DNA from: Bacteriovoracaceae bacterium
GTDB lineage: Bacteria; Bdellovibrionota; Bacteriovoracia; Bacteriovoracales; Bacteriovoracaceae
Assembly (NCBI GenBank): GCA_020630335.1
Contig: JAHDBN010000003.1
Span: 103,750 to 167,749 of the forward strand
Reading direction: 5' to 3'
DNA length: 64,000 bases
The notes beneath the pieces were generated by a model that did not search any database, was not told the DNA's origin, and saw only the letters and a program-made list of their open reading frames with translations. The first letter of the stretch is position 1; each line of letters starts with the position of its first letter. A program made the position numbers and the translations under genes. Shown here piece after piece: positions 34,359 to 43,747 of this stretch.

Positions 34359-35777
34359 TTATTTTTTCTTAGTTTTCTTCTTTTTCTTAGCAAAAGTCTT
34401 TGCTCTCGCTTTATCCTTATCATCCATAATTTTTGTAAGCTTAACACTCACATCTTTAAGCTCTTCAATCAGCTTACCCTTAACTTTCGCCGGGCTTTTA
34501 ACTATCGCTTTATACTCTTTTAATAATTTTTTATCTTCTTTAACATAGAGCTCTCTTTTTCCAACCTCTTCTTTAGTCATTCTATAAATTGCCATATCCG
34601 CAAGATAATCTGAGTACTTAAATTTCTTTTTAGATAAATATTCAACAAAAGCTGCTCTATTAGCTTTTTTCTCAGCTTGAGCGTAATGCTTTTCTTTGAT
34701 GAAACGAATAATTTCATTGTTCTTAATGATATTTACTTCGCAATCTTTAATTAGTAATTCATAACGTCTTTTAGTGACCTTAATTCTTTGAGCTGTAAAT
34801 AAAGTAATAATTTCTTCAGCTTTTTTAAAAATTCGTACACCACGTTCACTGATAAGTGTATAGTTTGGAGTTACGGCACCCTTCGCTCCGATTTTACTTT
34901 GCGCTTCTTCTAAAGTTAGAGATTTTCCACGCTTAAAAAGCAATTGAATTTCAATAGTATTATCAACACTAGAATCGATATAATCTTTAATAATATCCTT
35001 ATCAATCATTTTGTTAAGATGCCTGTAAACTCTTTTAGCATCCCATCCTTTAGGAAGTTCTGTAATAAAAAGATCACTTCCTCTTTTTTCTATCCCAAGA
35101 GAAAATACTATTCGGCCACCTTTCTCTACTTCAACTGGTAGGGTGTAATGTCTCACCCAAGGTTTTAATTTAGAAGGTTTACCTTTCTCTATGCAAGCAA
35201 TCATTGATTTAACAATATCTTTGTGATGAAAACTTGGAATAACTGAAGAGAAACCAGTTCCAATACCTTCAGCTCCATTTAAAAGCATGATAGGAAGTTT
35301 AGGAAGTAAGGCTAAGGGTTCAACTTCACGCTCATCATAATTAGGAACCATTTCTACTTGGTTCATATCATCAAATAATAAAAGCTCAGCTGTTTTGCCT
35401 AGACGACATTCAATATATCTTCCAGCTGCAGCTTGAGTTTCCATTCTCTCCCCAAAATAACCTTTTTTATCAATCAGAGGATAGTTATTTGAGAAAGTAT
35501 AATCTTGGGCCATGTTCACAATAGAAGTTTCAATAGAAGCCGGTCCGTGAGGGTGCAGAGTTAATACCAAACCTGTTAATCCTGAAACTTTAACTAAGCC
35601 TTTATTTCTATTTTTAAAAAGAGTATAGAGAATTCTTCGTTGTGAAGGCTTTAATCCATCTTGCAGGTAAGGAATTGCTCTATCCATCAAAGTATAAATT
35701 TGATAGGTTCTGTATTCACTTTTGACTACCTTTTCTAAAGAGATAGTCTTCATTTCATTAATATTTAATTCATCCAT
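34359..35777 (-). CDS. type IIA topoisomerase A-type subunit, short, T4 gp52-like
   Basis: DNA-cutting subunit of a type IIA topoisomerase, 472 aa. The active-site Arg-Tyr pair is Arg120-Tyr121 in AAAGRYIECRLGK, and DGLKPSQRRILY and LPIMLLNGAEGIGTGF are core motifs. It lacks the roughly 300-residue beta-pinwheel C-terminal domain of GyrA/ParC. Its length, ending and wording are closer to phage T4 gp52 and the eukaryotic enzyme core than to ParC. A lysine-rich tail (AKKKKKTKKK) closes it. It starts 2 bp after its partner subunit and is clearly in the same operon. Decatenation is the likely role; supercoiling is unlikely without the wrapping domain. Confidence 0.85.
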   Translation of the reverse strand: MDELNINEMKTISLEKVVKSEYRTYQIYTLMDRAIPYLQDGLKPSQRRILYTLFKNRNKGLVKVSGLTGLVLTLHPHGPASIETSIVNMAQDYTFSNNYPLIDKKGYFGERMETQAAAGRYIECRLGKTAELLLFDDMNQVEMVPNYDEREVEPLALLPKLPIMLLNGAEGIGTGFSSVIPSFHHKDIVKSMIACIEKGKPSKLKPWVRHYTLPVEVEKGGRIVFSLGIEKRGSDLFITELPKGWDAKRVYRHLNKMIDKDIIKDYIDSSVDNTIEIQLLFKRGKSLTLEEAQSKIGAKGAVTPNYTLISERGVRIFKKAEEIITLFTAQRIKVTKRRYELLIKDCEVNIIKNNEIIRFIKEKHYAQAEKKANRAAFVEYLSKKKFKYSDYLADMAIYRMTKEEVGKRELYVKEDKKLLKEYKAIVKSPAKVKGKLIEELKDVSVKLTKIMDDKDKARAKTFAKKKKKTKKK

Positions 35778-35779
35778 AA

Positions 35780-37723
35780 TTATTTCTCGTCTAGTAATAA
35801 ATCTTTTCTAAGTTGAGTGTCTTTTCCAAAGCAAACGTGAAGAATATTCTTACACTTTTTTGCATCTCTTGCTGAAATTATTGTAAAGTCATCTTTCCCA
35901 AGAACATGTTTAAAAGCATTTTGACTCATTTCCCCGAGACCCTTGTTTCTTTGAATTTCTTTTATTTTAATTCCTTTTTTCTTCTTTAACTTCTCTAGAG
36001 CTTCAGGAGATTCGATATACTCTGTTCCTTTATCCGTTACGACTTCAAATAAAGGGGCCTTAGTGATTTGAATCATGCTCATTTCAAACATCTCTGGCCA
36101 AAAAGTATAAAAGAAATTTGTTAGAAGAGTATTAATATGTCCTCCATCAACATCAGAGTCGGATAAGAAAACTATCTTCGTAAATCTCAAAGAAGCTGGA
36201 TCTGCTTTTTCTCCAATCGTTAAGCCAATAGATGCCATAATATTTGCGAATTCATCATTAGCCAGAACATCTTTAATACTTGATTGAGAGACATTCATTG
36301 GTTTCCCTTTCAAGGCTATTCCACCTTGAAGAATTTTATCTCTGGCTGATCTTAAACCACCAATCGCGGAATCTCCCTCACAAATAAAGAGAGTACAGCC
36401 CTGTCTATCTTTTCTAGCATTGGCATCTAAGAGTTTTTCTATTCTTTGCTTTTTAGCTTTCTTACCAGTTTTCTTCGCATCTTTTAAATCTTGAAAGTGA
36501 GTTCTTGTTTTTGCTCTTTCAATGATTAGTTCTAAGAAATCTGGATGATTTCTATAAAACTTTTTAATATTCTTCGTTACAAATTGATCAATTGCTTTTT
36601 CAAGTTGATTATCTCGCACTAGTTTTCTTTTCGTTTGAGATTCAAATCTAGGATTTGGCATGACAATACCAATAACAAAAGTCATTCCTTGAAGAATATC
36701 ATTATCATTAATAGTGACTTTTGCTTTCTTTGCGGCTCTGGTAAGTTTCTCTTTTATGTGATTAATGAAATGTCTTTTTACTCTATCATTGTGAAAACCA
36801 CCATCAAAAGTCGGAGTAGAATTTACAAAAGAAATAAACTTTTCTCTTTCATCTGATTTTTGATCAATAACAAAAGCCACTGTCATATCAATTCGGCCTT
36901 TAACTTTTTTCTTTTTAGCATTAGTCGTCTCATAGACATGACTAATGACTCCGAATTCATAAGAATTTTTAGGATTAATCCTCGCTGCCAGTTCTAAAAG
37001 TCCTTTTTTATATAAATGAACTTCTTTGTTAAAAATAAACTTAAGCCCAGGATTATTATAGGCAAGATCAATAATTCTTTTTCTTAATAATTCTTTATCA
37101 ATTTTAGGATTTTTATAAACTTCTTTTGCTAATTGGAGTTTTACCTTTACTCCTGCACTCCCTTTGAAGGCCTTGGCTGCTGATTTTTTTGTTTTAAGAG
37201 CACCATCAGTAAATGTATAAGTTTGAGCTTTCTTCGTATTATGATGTTTTACAGTTGCTTCAAACAAATCAGAAGTAAGACAAGTAGCAGCGGCTCCTAG
37301 TCCATTTTGGCCTAGAGTTCTAAAAAGAAAGCCTTTTGAGTCTGTTTCTTCATCTTTAAACTTCGAACCCGTTCTAAACTCTGTATAAACTTGTGGGACT
37401 TTTTTGAGAGGAAAACCAATCCCATTATCTTCGATGGTAACTGTCATGCAATCATCGCTTAGTGTGATTTTAATTTCATCAACATGCTTTCTATAAAACT
37501 CATCAATACAATTATCTAAAATTTCTTCTACCGCTTTGGATTTTGCTTGATGAAACTTTACAGTTTGAAACTTTACACCTTTTGCTGTGTATAAATAAGT
37601 TTCAAGATCTTCAATGTCATTACTTCCAAAAACTAATGTTACTCGGTTTCTACAATGCCAACGTTGATCTTTACTTTCAATTTCAGCTTCTTTAACTTTT
37701 GTGCTTCTCTTTTTCTTTGTCAT
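35780..37723 (-). CDS. type IIA topoisomerase B-type (ATPase/TOPRIM) subunit, T4 gp39-like
   Basis: ATPase and TOPRIM subunit of 647 aa, partner of the downstream gp52-like protein. GHKL motifs are EEILDNCIDEF, EDNGIGFP and LGQNGLGAAAT. The transducer has FVNSTPTFDGGFHND, a wording typical of eukaryotic and T4 enzymes. TOPRIM residues are in FICEGDSAIGG and LSDSDVDGGH (DxDxD). The N-terminus is lysine-rich. It lacks the long insert found in many GyrB proteins. Whether the genome also has ordinary gyrA/B or parC/E cannot be seen here. Confidence 0.88.
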   Translation of the reverse strand: MTKKKRSTKVKEAEIESKDQRWHCRNRVTLVFGSNDIEDLETYLYTAKGVKFQTVKFHQAKSKAVEEILDNCIDEFYRKHVDEIKITLSDDCMTVTIEDNGIGFPLKKVPQVYTEFRTGSKFKDEETDSKGFLFRTLGQNGLGAAATCLTSDLFEATVKHHNTKKAQTYTFTDGALKTKKSAAKAFKGSAGVKVKLQLAKEVYKNPKIDKELLRKRIIDLAYNNPGLKFIFNKEVHLYKKGLLELAARINPKNSYEFGVISHVYETTNAKKKKVKGRIDMTVAFVIDQKSDEREKFISFVNSTPTFDGGFHNDRVKRHFINHIKEKLTRAAKKAKVTINDNDILQGMTFVIGIVMPNPRFESQTKRKLVRDNQLEKAIDQFVTKNIKKFYRNHPDFLELIIERAKTRTHFQDLKDAKKTGKKAKKQRIEKLLDANARKDRQGCTLFICEGDSAIGGLRSARDKILQGGIALKGKPMNVSQSSIKDVLANDEFANIMASIGLTIGEKADPASLRFTKIVFLSDSDVDGGHINTLLTNFFYTFWPEMFEMSMIQITKAPLFEVVTDKGTEYIESPEALEKLKKKKGIKIKEIQRNKGLGEMSQNAFKHVLGKDDFTIISARDAKKCKNILHVCFGKDTQLRKDLLLDEK

Positions 37724-37849
37724 ATCTCTTCCTTGAAAAGAACAATATCATATGAATTTTGTTTGAAATTATTTTCTCTTCCATTAGATCGCACCAGAAC
37801 TTAAAAGTCTACTTGCGTTAAGGTGATCTTATTTTAATAATTTATTTAA

Positions 37850-38461
37850 ATGAAAAATTTGTCTTTTATTTTCTTGATCTTTTCACTCGGGCTAATGGCA
37901 AAAGACTTAGAAAAAACTCTTATTAAAAAACTTGAGTTGGAAAAATCTTATTCAAAAACAAATTTAAGATATTTAAAAGCAGGGCGACCCATAATAAGAA
38001 CTGATGTTACAAGTCCTAAAAAAAAGCGTCAGAAAATCGACGAAATGATACTAGGGCTTCACAAAAAAGAGTGTTCGAGTGTTTTAAAGAAAATGGGGAG
38101 ATACGAAAACTATACTGAATACTTTGATTTCATCAAAAAAAGTGATTATAAAAATGGTTATATTTTTTTGAAAATTAAATTTTTTCTCGTCCCTAGAGAA
38201 TTCATGATTAATGTAAAAATAGATCGAATGAAGGAAGTGAAAGACTATCCTTTTGTCTTTAATACTGGATTTCTTGATGGATTAAAGGGTATCCTTAAAG
38301 TAGAAGAATTTAATAATCGTTGTCTGTTTCATTTTACGATGGATTGGGAAGGAGAGCATACAGGGCTTTCAAATTTTATTCTCGAAAACTTTATGTACAC
38401 CATCGCAAAATATGGCATTAGGAAAATGCTTTTAATAACAGGTCATGGAAGGGCTTTTTAA
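37850..38461 (+). CDS. secreted protein of unknown function
   Basis: Not recognised. 203 aa with a signal peptide (LSFIFLIFSLGLMA) and a basic mature chain. Features include HKKECSSVLKKMGRYENY, a beta-rich middle and LFHFTMDWEGEHTGLSN, a profile resembling START-like or polyketide-cyclase folds, but only loosely. It has no clear ribosome binding site; TTGCGT-17-AATAAT upstream would place the transcript start a few bases before the ATG. Its stop directly abuts the start of the FHA-RDD gene, so the three genes 37850-41628 form an operon. Confidence 0.6.
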   Translation: MKNLSFIFLIFSLGLMAKDLEKTLIKKLELEKSYSKTNLRYLKAGRPIIRTDVTSPKKKRQKIDEMILGLHKKECSSVLKKMGRYENYTEYFDFIKKSDYKNGYIFLKIKFFLVPREFMINVKIDRMKEVKDYPFVFNTGFLDGLKGILKVEEFNNRCLFHFTMDWEGEHTGLSNFILENFMYTIAKYGIRKMLLITGHGRAF

Positions 38462-40840
38462 ATGAGCAAGATTAGTGGATACAAATTACATTTTTTAAAC
38501 TTAGGTCAATCCTACGACTTGCATGATTCTGTTTCCATTGGAAGGATGGGGCAAGATCTAAATCTTGATATGGAAGGAATAAGTTTTAAGCATTGTTCTT
38601 TATTCTTTCAAGATGGAATTCTTTCAATAAAAGATCATGAAAGTGCAGAAGGAACATTTGTTAACGGAAATAAAATTTCAAGTGAAGAGTTAGTAATTCT
38701 TTTCCCTGAAGATAAAATTTCAATTGGAGTACATCCTGTCTCATTGAGTGCTATTTTTGAAAAAGTTGAAGAGGTTATAAAGCCTGTTACTCCTTCTTTA
38801 CCTGCGATGCCGAGTTTACCCGAACAGGTAGCTGCTAATACTGAAGGCTTACCAGACTTACCTAAACCAAGAAATGTTTCGTTACCTGAAAAATCTGATC
38901 TACCTCCGTTGCCTACAAATTCTCTAGAGAAGAGTAATTTTAATCTTGCAACGAGTGAGAGTTCAGGAGCATCAGGAATCGATGATCAATGGCAAGCTCA
39001 GACAGATAATTATAGAGACACTGAAATTCGAGAAGCTTTTTCAGGACATGATCAGACTAATACTGTGCAGTTCTCTCATACCAAAGAAAAAAAGAATTTT
39101 TTTGGTTTTTTGAAAAGAAAAAATAAAAATGTAGTGGAGACAGACAATAATCTTCCTAAAGCAGCACCTAGTTCTCAAAAACTTTCAGCAACTCAGGTAA
39201 GTGTTGATATGGATAGTACGGGGTTAATTGATAATTCTCAATTTAGGCAATTTAAAAAAGAACGTTTCCAAGAAGAAGCATTGAAAAGTGGGATCATTTT
39301 CCCGGTAAGGTTTCTAGCTTTTATTATTGATGTAAACCTCGCGATTATTGTTGGATATTTTTTTAAAAGTAATGGTTTAGAGTTCTCTAGCTTAACCTCT
39401 CCAATAGAAGGGATTTTATCTTTTCTTTTTGGATCAAAATATTCAGGATTTGCTTTTTTTATCTTTGTCTTTGTTTTATTAAAAATTATTTTTAATATTA
39501 TTTGTAGAAGGTCTTTAGGACAGTTAGTGTCCCTTGTTTTTGTAGAGAAAAAGAAGAAAGCTAACTTAAGAGCTCTAGGTAGATCCGTTCTTGGGTTTTT
39601 ATTAGGCCCTTTTATGTTTTTTGATGTGCCTGCATTTGTATCTAGATCAACGGCCAAAGAGGTACTTTTACTTTCAAGGTTTTATTCTTCCTCACATTTA
39701 TTTTCATTTCTTGCTAGTATATTTTTCTTTTTACTTACTTCCTTTTTTGCTTACTACCTTCCAGTCATGAACTCAAATAAATCTCAGGTAGAAAATTTTG
39801 AATATAAGACAGTAAAGTTTGTTGAAAATTCTGGTATAGCAGATGATTTGAATGCTTCTTCGTATTTTAATTTCAGCCAGCCTAGTATCAAAAAGAAGTT
39901 TCTTTATTATCCATATTTTAAAACTAAAAAAGTAAAAAATGTTCGACAGTATTTTCCTTTATTAAGATTATATTTTGCAAAACCTAAAGTGTATGTAGAT
40001 TTTGAGAAAGTAGATTCTTTTAATCTTAAAGATTTATTAGAAAGTGCGAGATCTACAAATCCTTTATTTGGGGTTCAATATCCAGATTTAAATTATTTTC
40101 TTGATGAAGTAGGTTTTGATAAAAGAGCATTCCTAGAACAATTTAAAAATCTCTTAAATCGATCTCTTGATTTGAATACAGGTTCTGTGTCAGAGTATTT
40201 ATTTAAAGTCGGGCCTTTTATTAAAGGATATAGTGATTTAAAAGACTCTCTTTCAAATCTTATTAGCCGAGATATCGGAGAGGTTGGTTTCTTTGAGATA
40301 GGTGGAAAGAATTTTTTAAGAATAAAGTCTGAGGATGGAAAATTTTCAAGTGAAAACTCTAGAGAAGAGTATTTATTGGCCCTTGAAGAAGAAAAAGGGT
40401 TGATATTTAGAGTATTACTTGATGGATTGGGCTCTAGAAAAAAGCAGCAAACGATGGAGTTTTATCATAGTTTTTTAGATAGAATTTTCTGGGGAGATAA
40501 CGAATTTAGTAGTTTAACAGAAACGATCCATGGATACGAAGTCATTGATTATTTTCTAAAGCCTGAAAAAAGAGATCATACAGAAGAGGAACATGAAAAG
40601 ATTCACCAATTTTATTTTCGTTTAGCTAAAAAAATAGTTCAAGCTAAAAATGATAAATTAAAAAAAGATTTTAGTGATAAGATAGAAAGTTTCCTGAAGA
40701 TGCTTGTAGGCTTAAATAACATGGAACAAGAAAAAGGTACAACTCAGACGAAGTATTCTAAATTAGTTGAAAATATTTCTAAATTATTGAATGCATTCAA
40801 AGAAGAAAACAAGGAATACTTTGGAGTCAAAGTCGATTGA
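38462..40840 (+). CDS. FHA- and RDD-domain membrane protein
   Basis: Signalling-type membrane protein of 792 aa. An N-terminal FHA domain (about 10-95, SIGRMGQDLNLD and EGTFVNGNKIS) would bind phosphothreonine. A Pro-rich linker (PSLPAMPSLPEQ) and a charged region follow, then an RDD-like membrane domain with four or five hydrophobic segments (about 275-440, RFLAFIIDVNLAIIVGYFF). About 350 soluble C-terminal residues are unassigned. The kinase at 48473 is a possible source of its phospho-ligand. The stop overlaps uppP by 4 bp, hinting at a link with the cell envelope. Confidence 0.75.
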   Translation: MSKISGYKLHFLNLGQSYDLHDSVSIGRMGQDLNLDMEGISFKHCSLFFQDGILSIKDHESAEGTFVNGNKISSEELVILFPEDKISIGVHPVSLSAIFEKVEEVIKPVTPSLPAMPSLPEQVAANTEGLPDLPKPRNVSLPEKSDLPPLPTNSLEKSNFNLATSESSGASGIDDQWQAQTDNYRDTEIREAFSGHDQTNTVQFSHTKEKKNFFGFLKRKNKNVVETDNNLPKAAPSSQKLSATQVSVDMDSTGLIDNSQFRQFKKERFQEEALKSGIIFPVRFLAFIIDVNLAIIVGYFFKSNGLEFSSLTSPIEGILSFLFGSKYSGFAFFIFVFVLLKIIFNIICRRSLGQLVSLVFVEKKKKANLRALGRSVLGFLLGPFMFFDVPAFVSRSTAKEVLLLSRFYSSSHLFSFLASIFFFLLTSFFAYYLPVMNSNKSQVENFEYKTVKFVENSGIADDLNASSYFNFSQPSIKKKFLYYPYFKTKKVKNVRQYFPLLRLYFAKPKVYVDFEKVDSFNLKDLLESARSTNPLFGVQYPDLNYFLDEVGFDKRAFLEQFKNLLNRSLDLNTGSVSEYLFKVGPFIKGYSDLKDSLSNLISRDIGEVGFFEIGGKNFLRIKSEDGKFSSENSREEYLLALEEEKGLIFRVLLDGLGSRKKQQTMEFYHSFLDRIFWGDNEFSSLTETIHGYEVIDYFLKPEKRDHTEEEHEKIHQFYFRLAKKIVQAKNDKLKKDFSDKIESFLKMLVGLNNMEQEKGTTQTKYSKLVENISKLLNAFKEENKEYFGVKVD

Positions 40841-41628
40841 GTTTTTTTGATGTAATTATATATTCATTAATTCAAGCTATTTGCGAGTTTCTTCCTGTTT
40901 CTAGCTCGGCTCACCTTGCCTTGGCACCAAAAATTTTAAACATTACAGATCCTGGAATAGTCTTTGATCTCTTTTTACATTTTGGCTCAACATTAGCGGT
41001 CATTTTGTATTTTAGAGAGAAAATCATAGAGATTTTCCAAGAGTTTTTTAGATCGTTTAAAACTCAAAGTATAAAAACTACAAAAATGTTCAAAATTATC
41101 TTGGTGACATTTGTCTCAGTTCTTCTTATCGTTCTTCTAAAAGATCGAGTCGAGTTATTAAGAGGACAAATCCAACCCATTGCATTTGGTCTGATCACTT
41201 TTGCAATAATTTTATCATTAGCCGATTTTATTGGTGAAAAAAAAAGCAAAAGCTTTAAAGCTCTTGGTTTTCTTCCTTTAGTAGGAGTTGGAATTGCTCA
41301 AGCCATTGCTGTTTTTCCAGGGGTAAGTCGTTCGGGAGCAACGATTTCAATGTTCAGATTTTTAGGAGTGAAGCGACATGAAGCAGGGGAGTTCTCTTTT
41401 CTTATTTCAATACCTGTTATTTTGATTGGAACGCTTTATAAGAGCTATAAAGTATTTGATGGAGAAGTAGTATCTTTTGCTTGGAGTAATCTTTTTCTAG
41501 GAGTTTTTCTTACCTTTATCTTTAGCTATCTTGTTATTCACTTTTTCTTGAAAATTTTGAGAAGATGGAGTTTACATCCATTTAGTGTTTATCGGATTAC
41601 GTTGGGAATCCTTCTTTTATGTATCTGA
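40837..41628 (+). CDS. uppP: undecaprenyl-diphosphatase
   Basis: Integral membrane phosphatase that recycles undecaprenyl diphosphate, the lipid carrier for peptidoglycan and surface polymers. 263 aa with about eight membrane segments. The two family motifs are intact: EFLPVSSSAHL near residue 17 and FPGVSRSGATIS near 160. The start is TTG at 40837, overlapping the previous stop by 4 bp. Confidence 0.95.
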   Translation: MSFFDVIIYSLIQAICEFLPVSSSAHLALAPKILNITDPGIVFDLFLHFGSTLAVILYFREKIIEIFQEFFRSFKTQSIKTTKMFKIILVTFVSVLLIVLLKDRVELLRGQIQPIAFGLITFAIILSLADFIGEKKSKSFKALGFLPLVGVGIAQAIAVFPGVSRSGATISMFRFLGVKRHEAGEFSFLISIPVILIGTLYKSYKVFDGEVVSFAWSNLFLGVFLTFIFSYLVIHFFLKILRRWSLHPFSVYRITLGILLLCI

Positions 41629-41710
41629 ATGTACCTGGCATGTAAACGCAACTAATGAAATCACCCTCACTCTACTTCTCCTAGGCTGATCATTGATATA
41701 ATCTTGTTAT

Positions 41711-42721
41711 TTAGTACAAGAGAAAAGTGGATCCTAGTGAAGAGGCTTCAAGTTTAAAGCTATACTCTTCATCATATTCCTCGCATCTAAAACTAACATT
41801 CACATATCCAACATGAGAATCCATCATTATTTCTTCTTTCGTTATAGTAAATAATTGATGTAGTGGTAATGAAATTGTATCATTCTGAGTCCCTGTTTGA
41901 ATTGATTTAATAGAGTGATTCTTTCCTTGGTGATGAAGGATGATTTGCATTTTAGTTCCTTGATCTAAGTCTTTTGCAGAAATAAACATTTTTCCTTTCT
42001 TATGACAATCTCTATTCGCAAACCTAAGCATCAGCTCACTCGTTATTTCACCCTGGTTCATTATTAAATTAGGAGATGTACTTGAGTGAGCGATAATTTG
42101 ATTTTCTTTTACATAGCTTATTCCAGGATAAGTATAAGCTCGTGGAGCAACATCTGTTATTATTATTGGTAAATCTGAGAATGCTTCAGCTACAAACTTT
42201 CTAACAACGTTTGAGTTAGGAGCATTTTCTGTTCTTCTTGAAACTTTATAAACTGCTTCATGTAAGAAAAATGCTGCTTGATCTATTGGGCGTTCTAGTA
42301 AATCAAACATTTTTTTCTGGACAAATATCTTTCCACTTAAATCATGCCAGTTAGCTAACTGTTCGTAACTACATCCATAATCAACCATTACAGTGTCTGC
42401 ATCATCGACAGGAGAGAGTTTTTTGTTTTGGACAAACTTAATATTCTTCTTAATATATACGAGTTGATCGCTTATGAGGTTGGCGAGTACTGGTTTTGTT
42501 TTAAAAATCTTATTAATAATATTTTTTAATATAAGATCTCGAGATCCTATTCTCTTTGGGATAGGTAGATCATAAATTTCACGACCCTCGTACAGATCAT
42601 AGAACTCTGCTTTTTTGGAAGATTCTGGGCAGTAGTGAATTCCTCCTCCATTTCCTCCTTGTCCATTGCGAGCAAAAATACTAGTAGAGATTAAGAACAT
42701 CAGAAAAATCAAATTTTTCAT
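41711..42721 (-). CDS. secreted protein with GGNGGG N-terminus, TIGR02147-associated
   Basis: Exported protein of 336 aa. The signal peptide (NLIFLMFLISTSIFA) is followed by RNGQGGNGGGIHYC. This glycine-rich opening marks a class of secreted proteins common in Bdellovibrio-like bacteria (recollection, not checked). The middle contains AAFFLHEAVYKVSR, which resembles a helix with an HE pair but lacks the rest of a zinc-protease motif. It ends in beta-rich sequence with paired cysteines. It begins 2 bp after the TIGR02147 gene on the same strand and is probably its co-transcribed target or partner. Function unknown. Confidence 0.65.
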   Translation of the reverse strand: MKNLIFLMFLISTSIFARNGQGGNGGGIHYCPESSKKAEFYDLYEGREIYDLPIPKRIGSRDLILKNIINKIFKTKPVLANLISDQLVYIKKNIKFVQNKKLSPVDDADTVMVDYGCSYEQLANWHDLSGKIFVQKKMFDLLERPIDQAAFFLHEAVYKVSRRTENAPNSNVVRKFVAEAFSDLPIIITDVAPRAYTYPGISYVKENQIIAHSSTSPNLIMNQGEITSELMLRFANRDCHKKGKMFISAKDLDQGTKMQIILHHQGKNHSIKSIQTGTQNDTISLPLHQLFTITKEEIMMDSHVGYVNVSFRCEEYDEEYSFKLEASSLGSTFLLY

Positions 42722-42723
42722 TT

Positions 42724-43458
42724 TTAAACTTCCTTAGTGAGTGGGTAAAAAGCCACACATAATTGATAGACTTCATTTTTATTATGACCATTTAAAAAAT
42801 CACCAGATTCTTTAATGAATTCTTCTATTTTTTTACTAAATTTCTTAATTTTATTTTTATTAATAGCAATCGTTAGACTTGAGTTGATTCTATTTTCAAA
42901 TGATGTTTTATCTACAGCTTCCAAAGCTTTTGCGAGTAATTGCTTTTGTAGTACTTTTCTTGATTCGGAGCTTTTTTCATGATCAAACCAGTTGTTATTG
43001 CTTTTTTGTAAAAAAATATTATTCTTTCTTACAAAAATAAAGCCTAGTCGTATAAGTCGAGATAAGGCCATTTCAATTTCTAGCTCTGAAACACCTAAGG
43101 TTTCGGATAAATCTGTAACATTCGAAGAGCTTTTTTTTGTCTTGATAAGTTCAAGGATTGCGAAATGATACCAGTCTGCCATGACAGTAAAAATGTCTTC
43201 TGAGATTTGTTCGGATTCATTTTTTTCTGATTTTTCTTGAATGTAATCATTGATTTGAGAAATGGTTAAGCCAAGTTTTCCGCCGACCTTATAAGCCATT
43301 TTTTGAGATAAACTCAGTTTACCTCTCATTATCTTTGATAATAAGGAATGATCAACTTCTAAGTATTTAGCGTACGCTCTAATGCTATAGCTTGAATTAA
43401 TTTGAGATCTTTTAATAAACTCTTTTTTTAAAAGATTACATACTATTGCTGTTTTCAT
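42724..43458 (-). CDS. TIGR02147-family regulator
   Basis: Protein of 244 aa of the TIGR02147 family, found mostly in Bdellovibrio, Fibrobacter and relatives and thought to regulate transcription. The N-terminal 70 residues contain an HTH-like repeat (YLEVDHSLLSKIMRGKLSL). The core contains ADWYHFAILELI and a second winged-helix-like part (LSETLGVSELEIEMALSRLIRLGFI). A palindrome lies 42 bp upstream, directly before a TTGTTT/TTATAA promoter whose start point falls at or next to the ATG, so the transcript may be leaderless. Autoregulation through the palindrome is an inference. It leads an operon with the secreted protein at 41711. Confidence 0.8.
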   Translation of the reverse strand: MKTAIVCNLLKKEFIKRSQINSSYSIRAYAKYLEVDHSLLSKIMRGKLSLSQKMAYKVGGKLGLTISQINDYIQEKSEKNESEQISEDIFTVMADWYHFAILELIKTKKSSSNVTDLSETLGVSELEIEMALSRLIRLGFIFVRKNNIFLQKSNNNWFDHEKSSESRKVLQKQLLAKALEAVDKTSFENRINSSLTIAINKNKIKKFSKKIEEFIKESGDFLNGHNKNEVYQLCVAFYPLTKEV

Positions 43459-43499
43459 TAATTATTTATAACAAATAATAGTATTGCAAACAAAGTAGC

Positions 43500-43514
43500 T
43501 CCACAAAGTGTGGA
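43500..43514 (-). promoter_or_regulatory. palindrome upstream of the TIGR02147 gene
   Basis: TCCACAAAGTGTGGA recurs exactly at 44898-44912. In both places it lies 6-7 bp before a TTGTTT -35 box of a minus-strand promoter with a TTATAA/TTATAG -10 box, the position of an activator site. Confidence 0.55.
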
Positions 43515-43747
43515 TTTTTTTCATTCACAAGTGTGTTCTTTCTATACATGCAATAGATGTATTGTTCATAATAAGAAACAACTATGTAAAAAGTACATTT
43601 ATGTAAACGATTGATACGTTTGATGATGATCTAATTACTAAGTCAGAGCATCGTTAAAGTGTTATTAGTTTTTGATATTTGGATAAAGACCATGAATTCA
43701 ATCATGGTCTTTGTTTATTCTTTTCTGATTACTTCATTAGTTTAATA
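43515..43747. other. rest of an intergenic stretch with a 3' hairpin
   Basis: No gene is seen. The stretch holds AT-rich sequence and, at 43685-43712, the inverted repeat AAAGACCATGA-6-TCATGGTCTTT, which stands 36 bp after the stop of the gene at 43748 and probably ends its transcript. Confidence 0.5.
43685..43712 (-). terminator. hairpin after the small secreted-protein gene
   Basis: An 11-bp perfect inverted repeat with a 6-base centre lies downstream of the minus-strand gene ending at 43748. The T-run on either side is short, so efficiency is uncertain and it may work in both directions. Confidence 0.45.

Noticed and set aside
39238..39657. 139-codon minus-strand reading frame
   Set aside because: It is antisense to the membrane domain of the FHA-RDD gene, whose frame has clear domains. 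The basic composition is a by-product of reverse-complemented hydrophobic codons.
41633..41650. Third sigma-54 promoter (CCTGGCATGTAAACGCAAC)
   Set aside because: Only 9 bases separate the GG and GC elements instead of 10, and no plus-strand gene or structured RNA follows.
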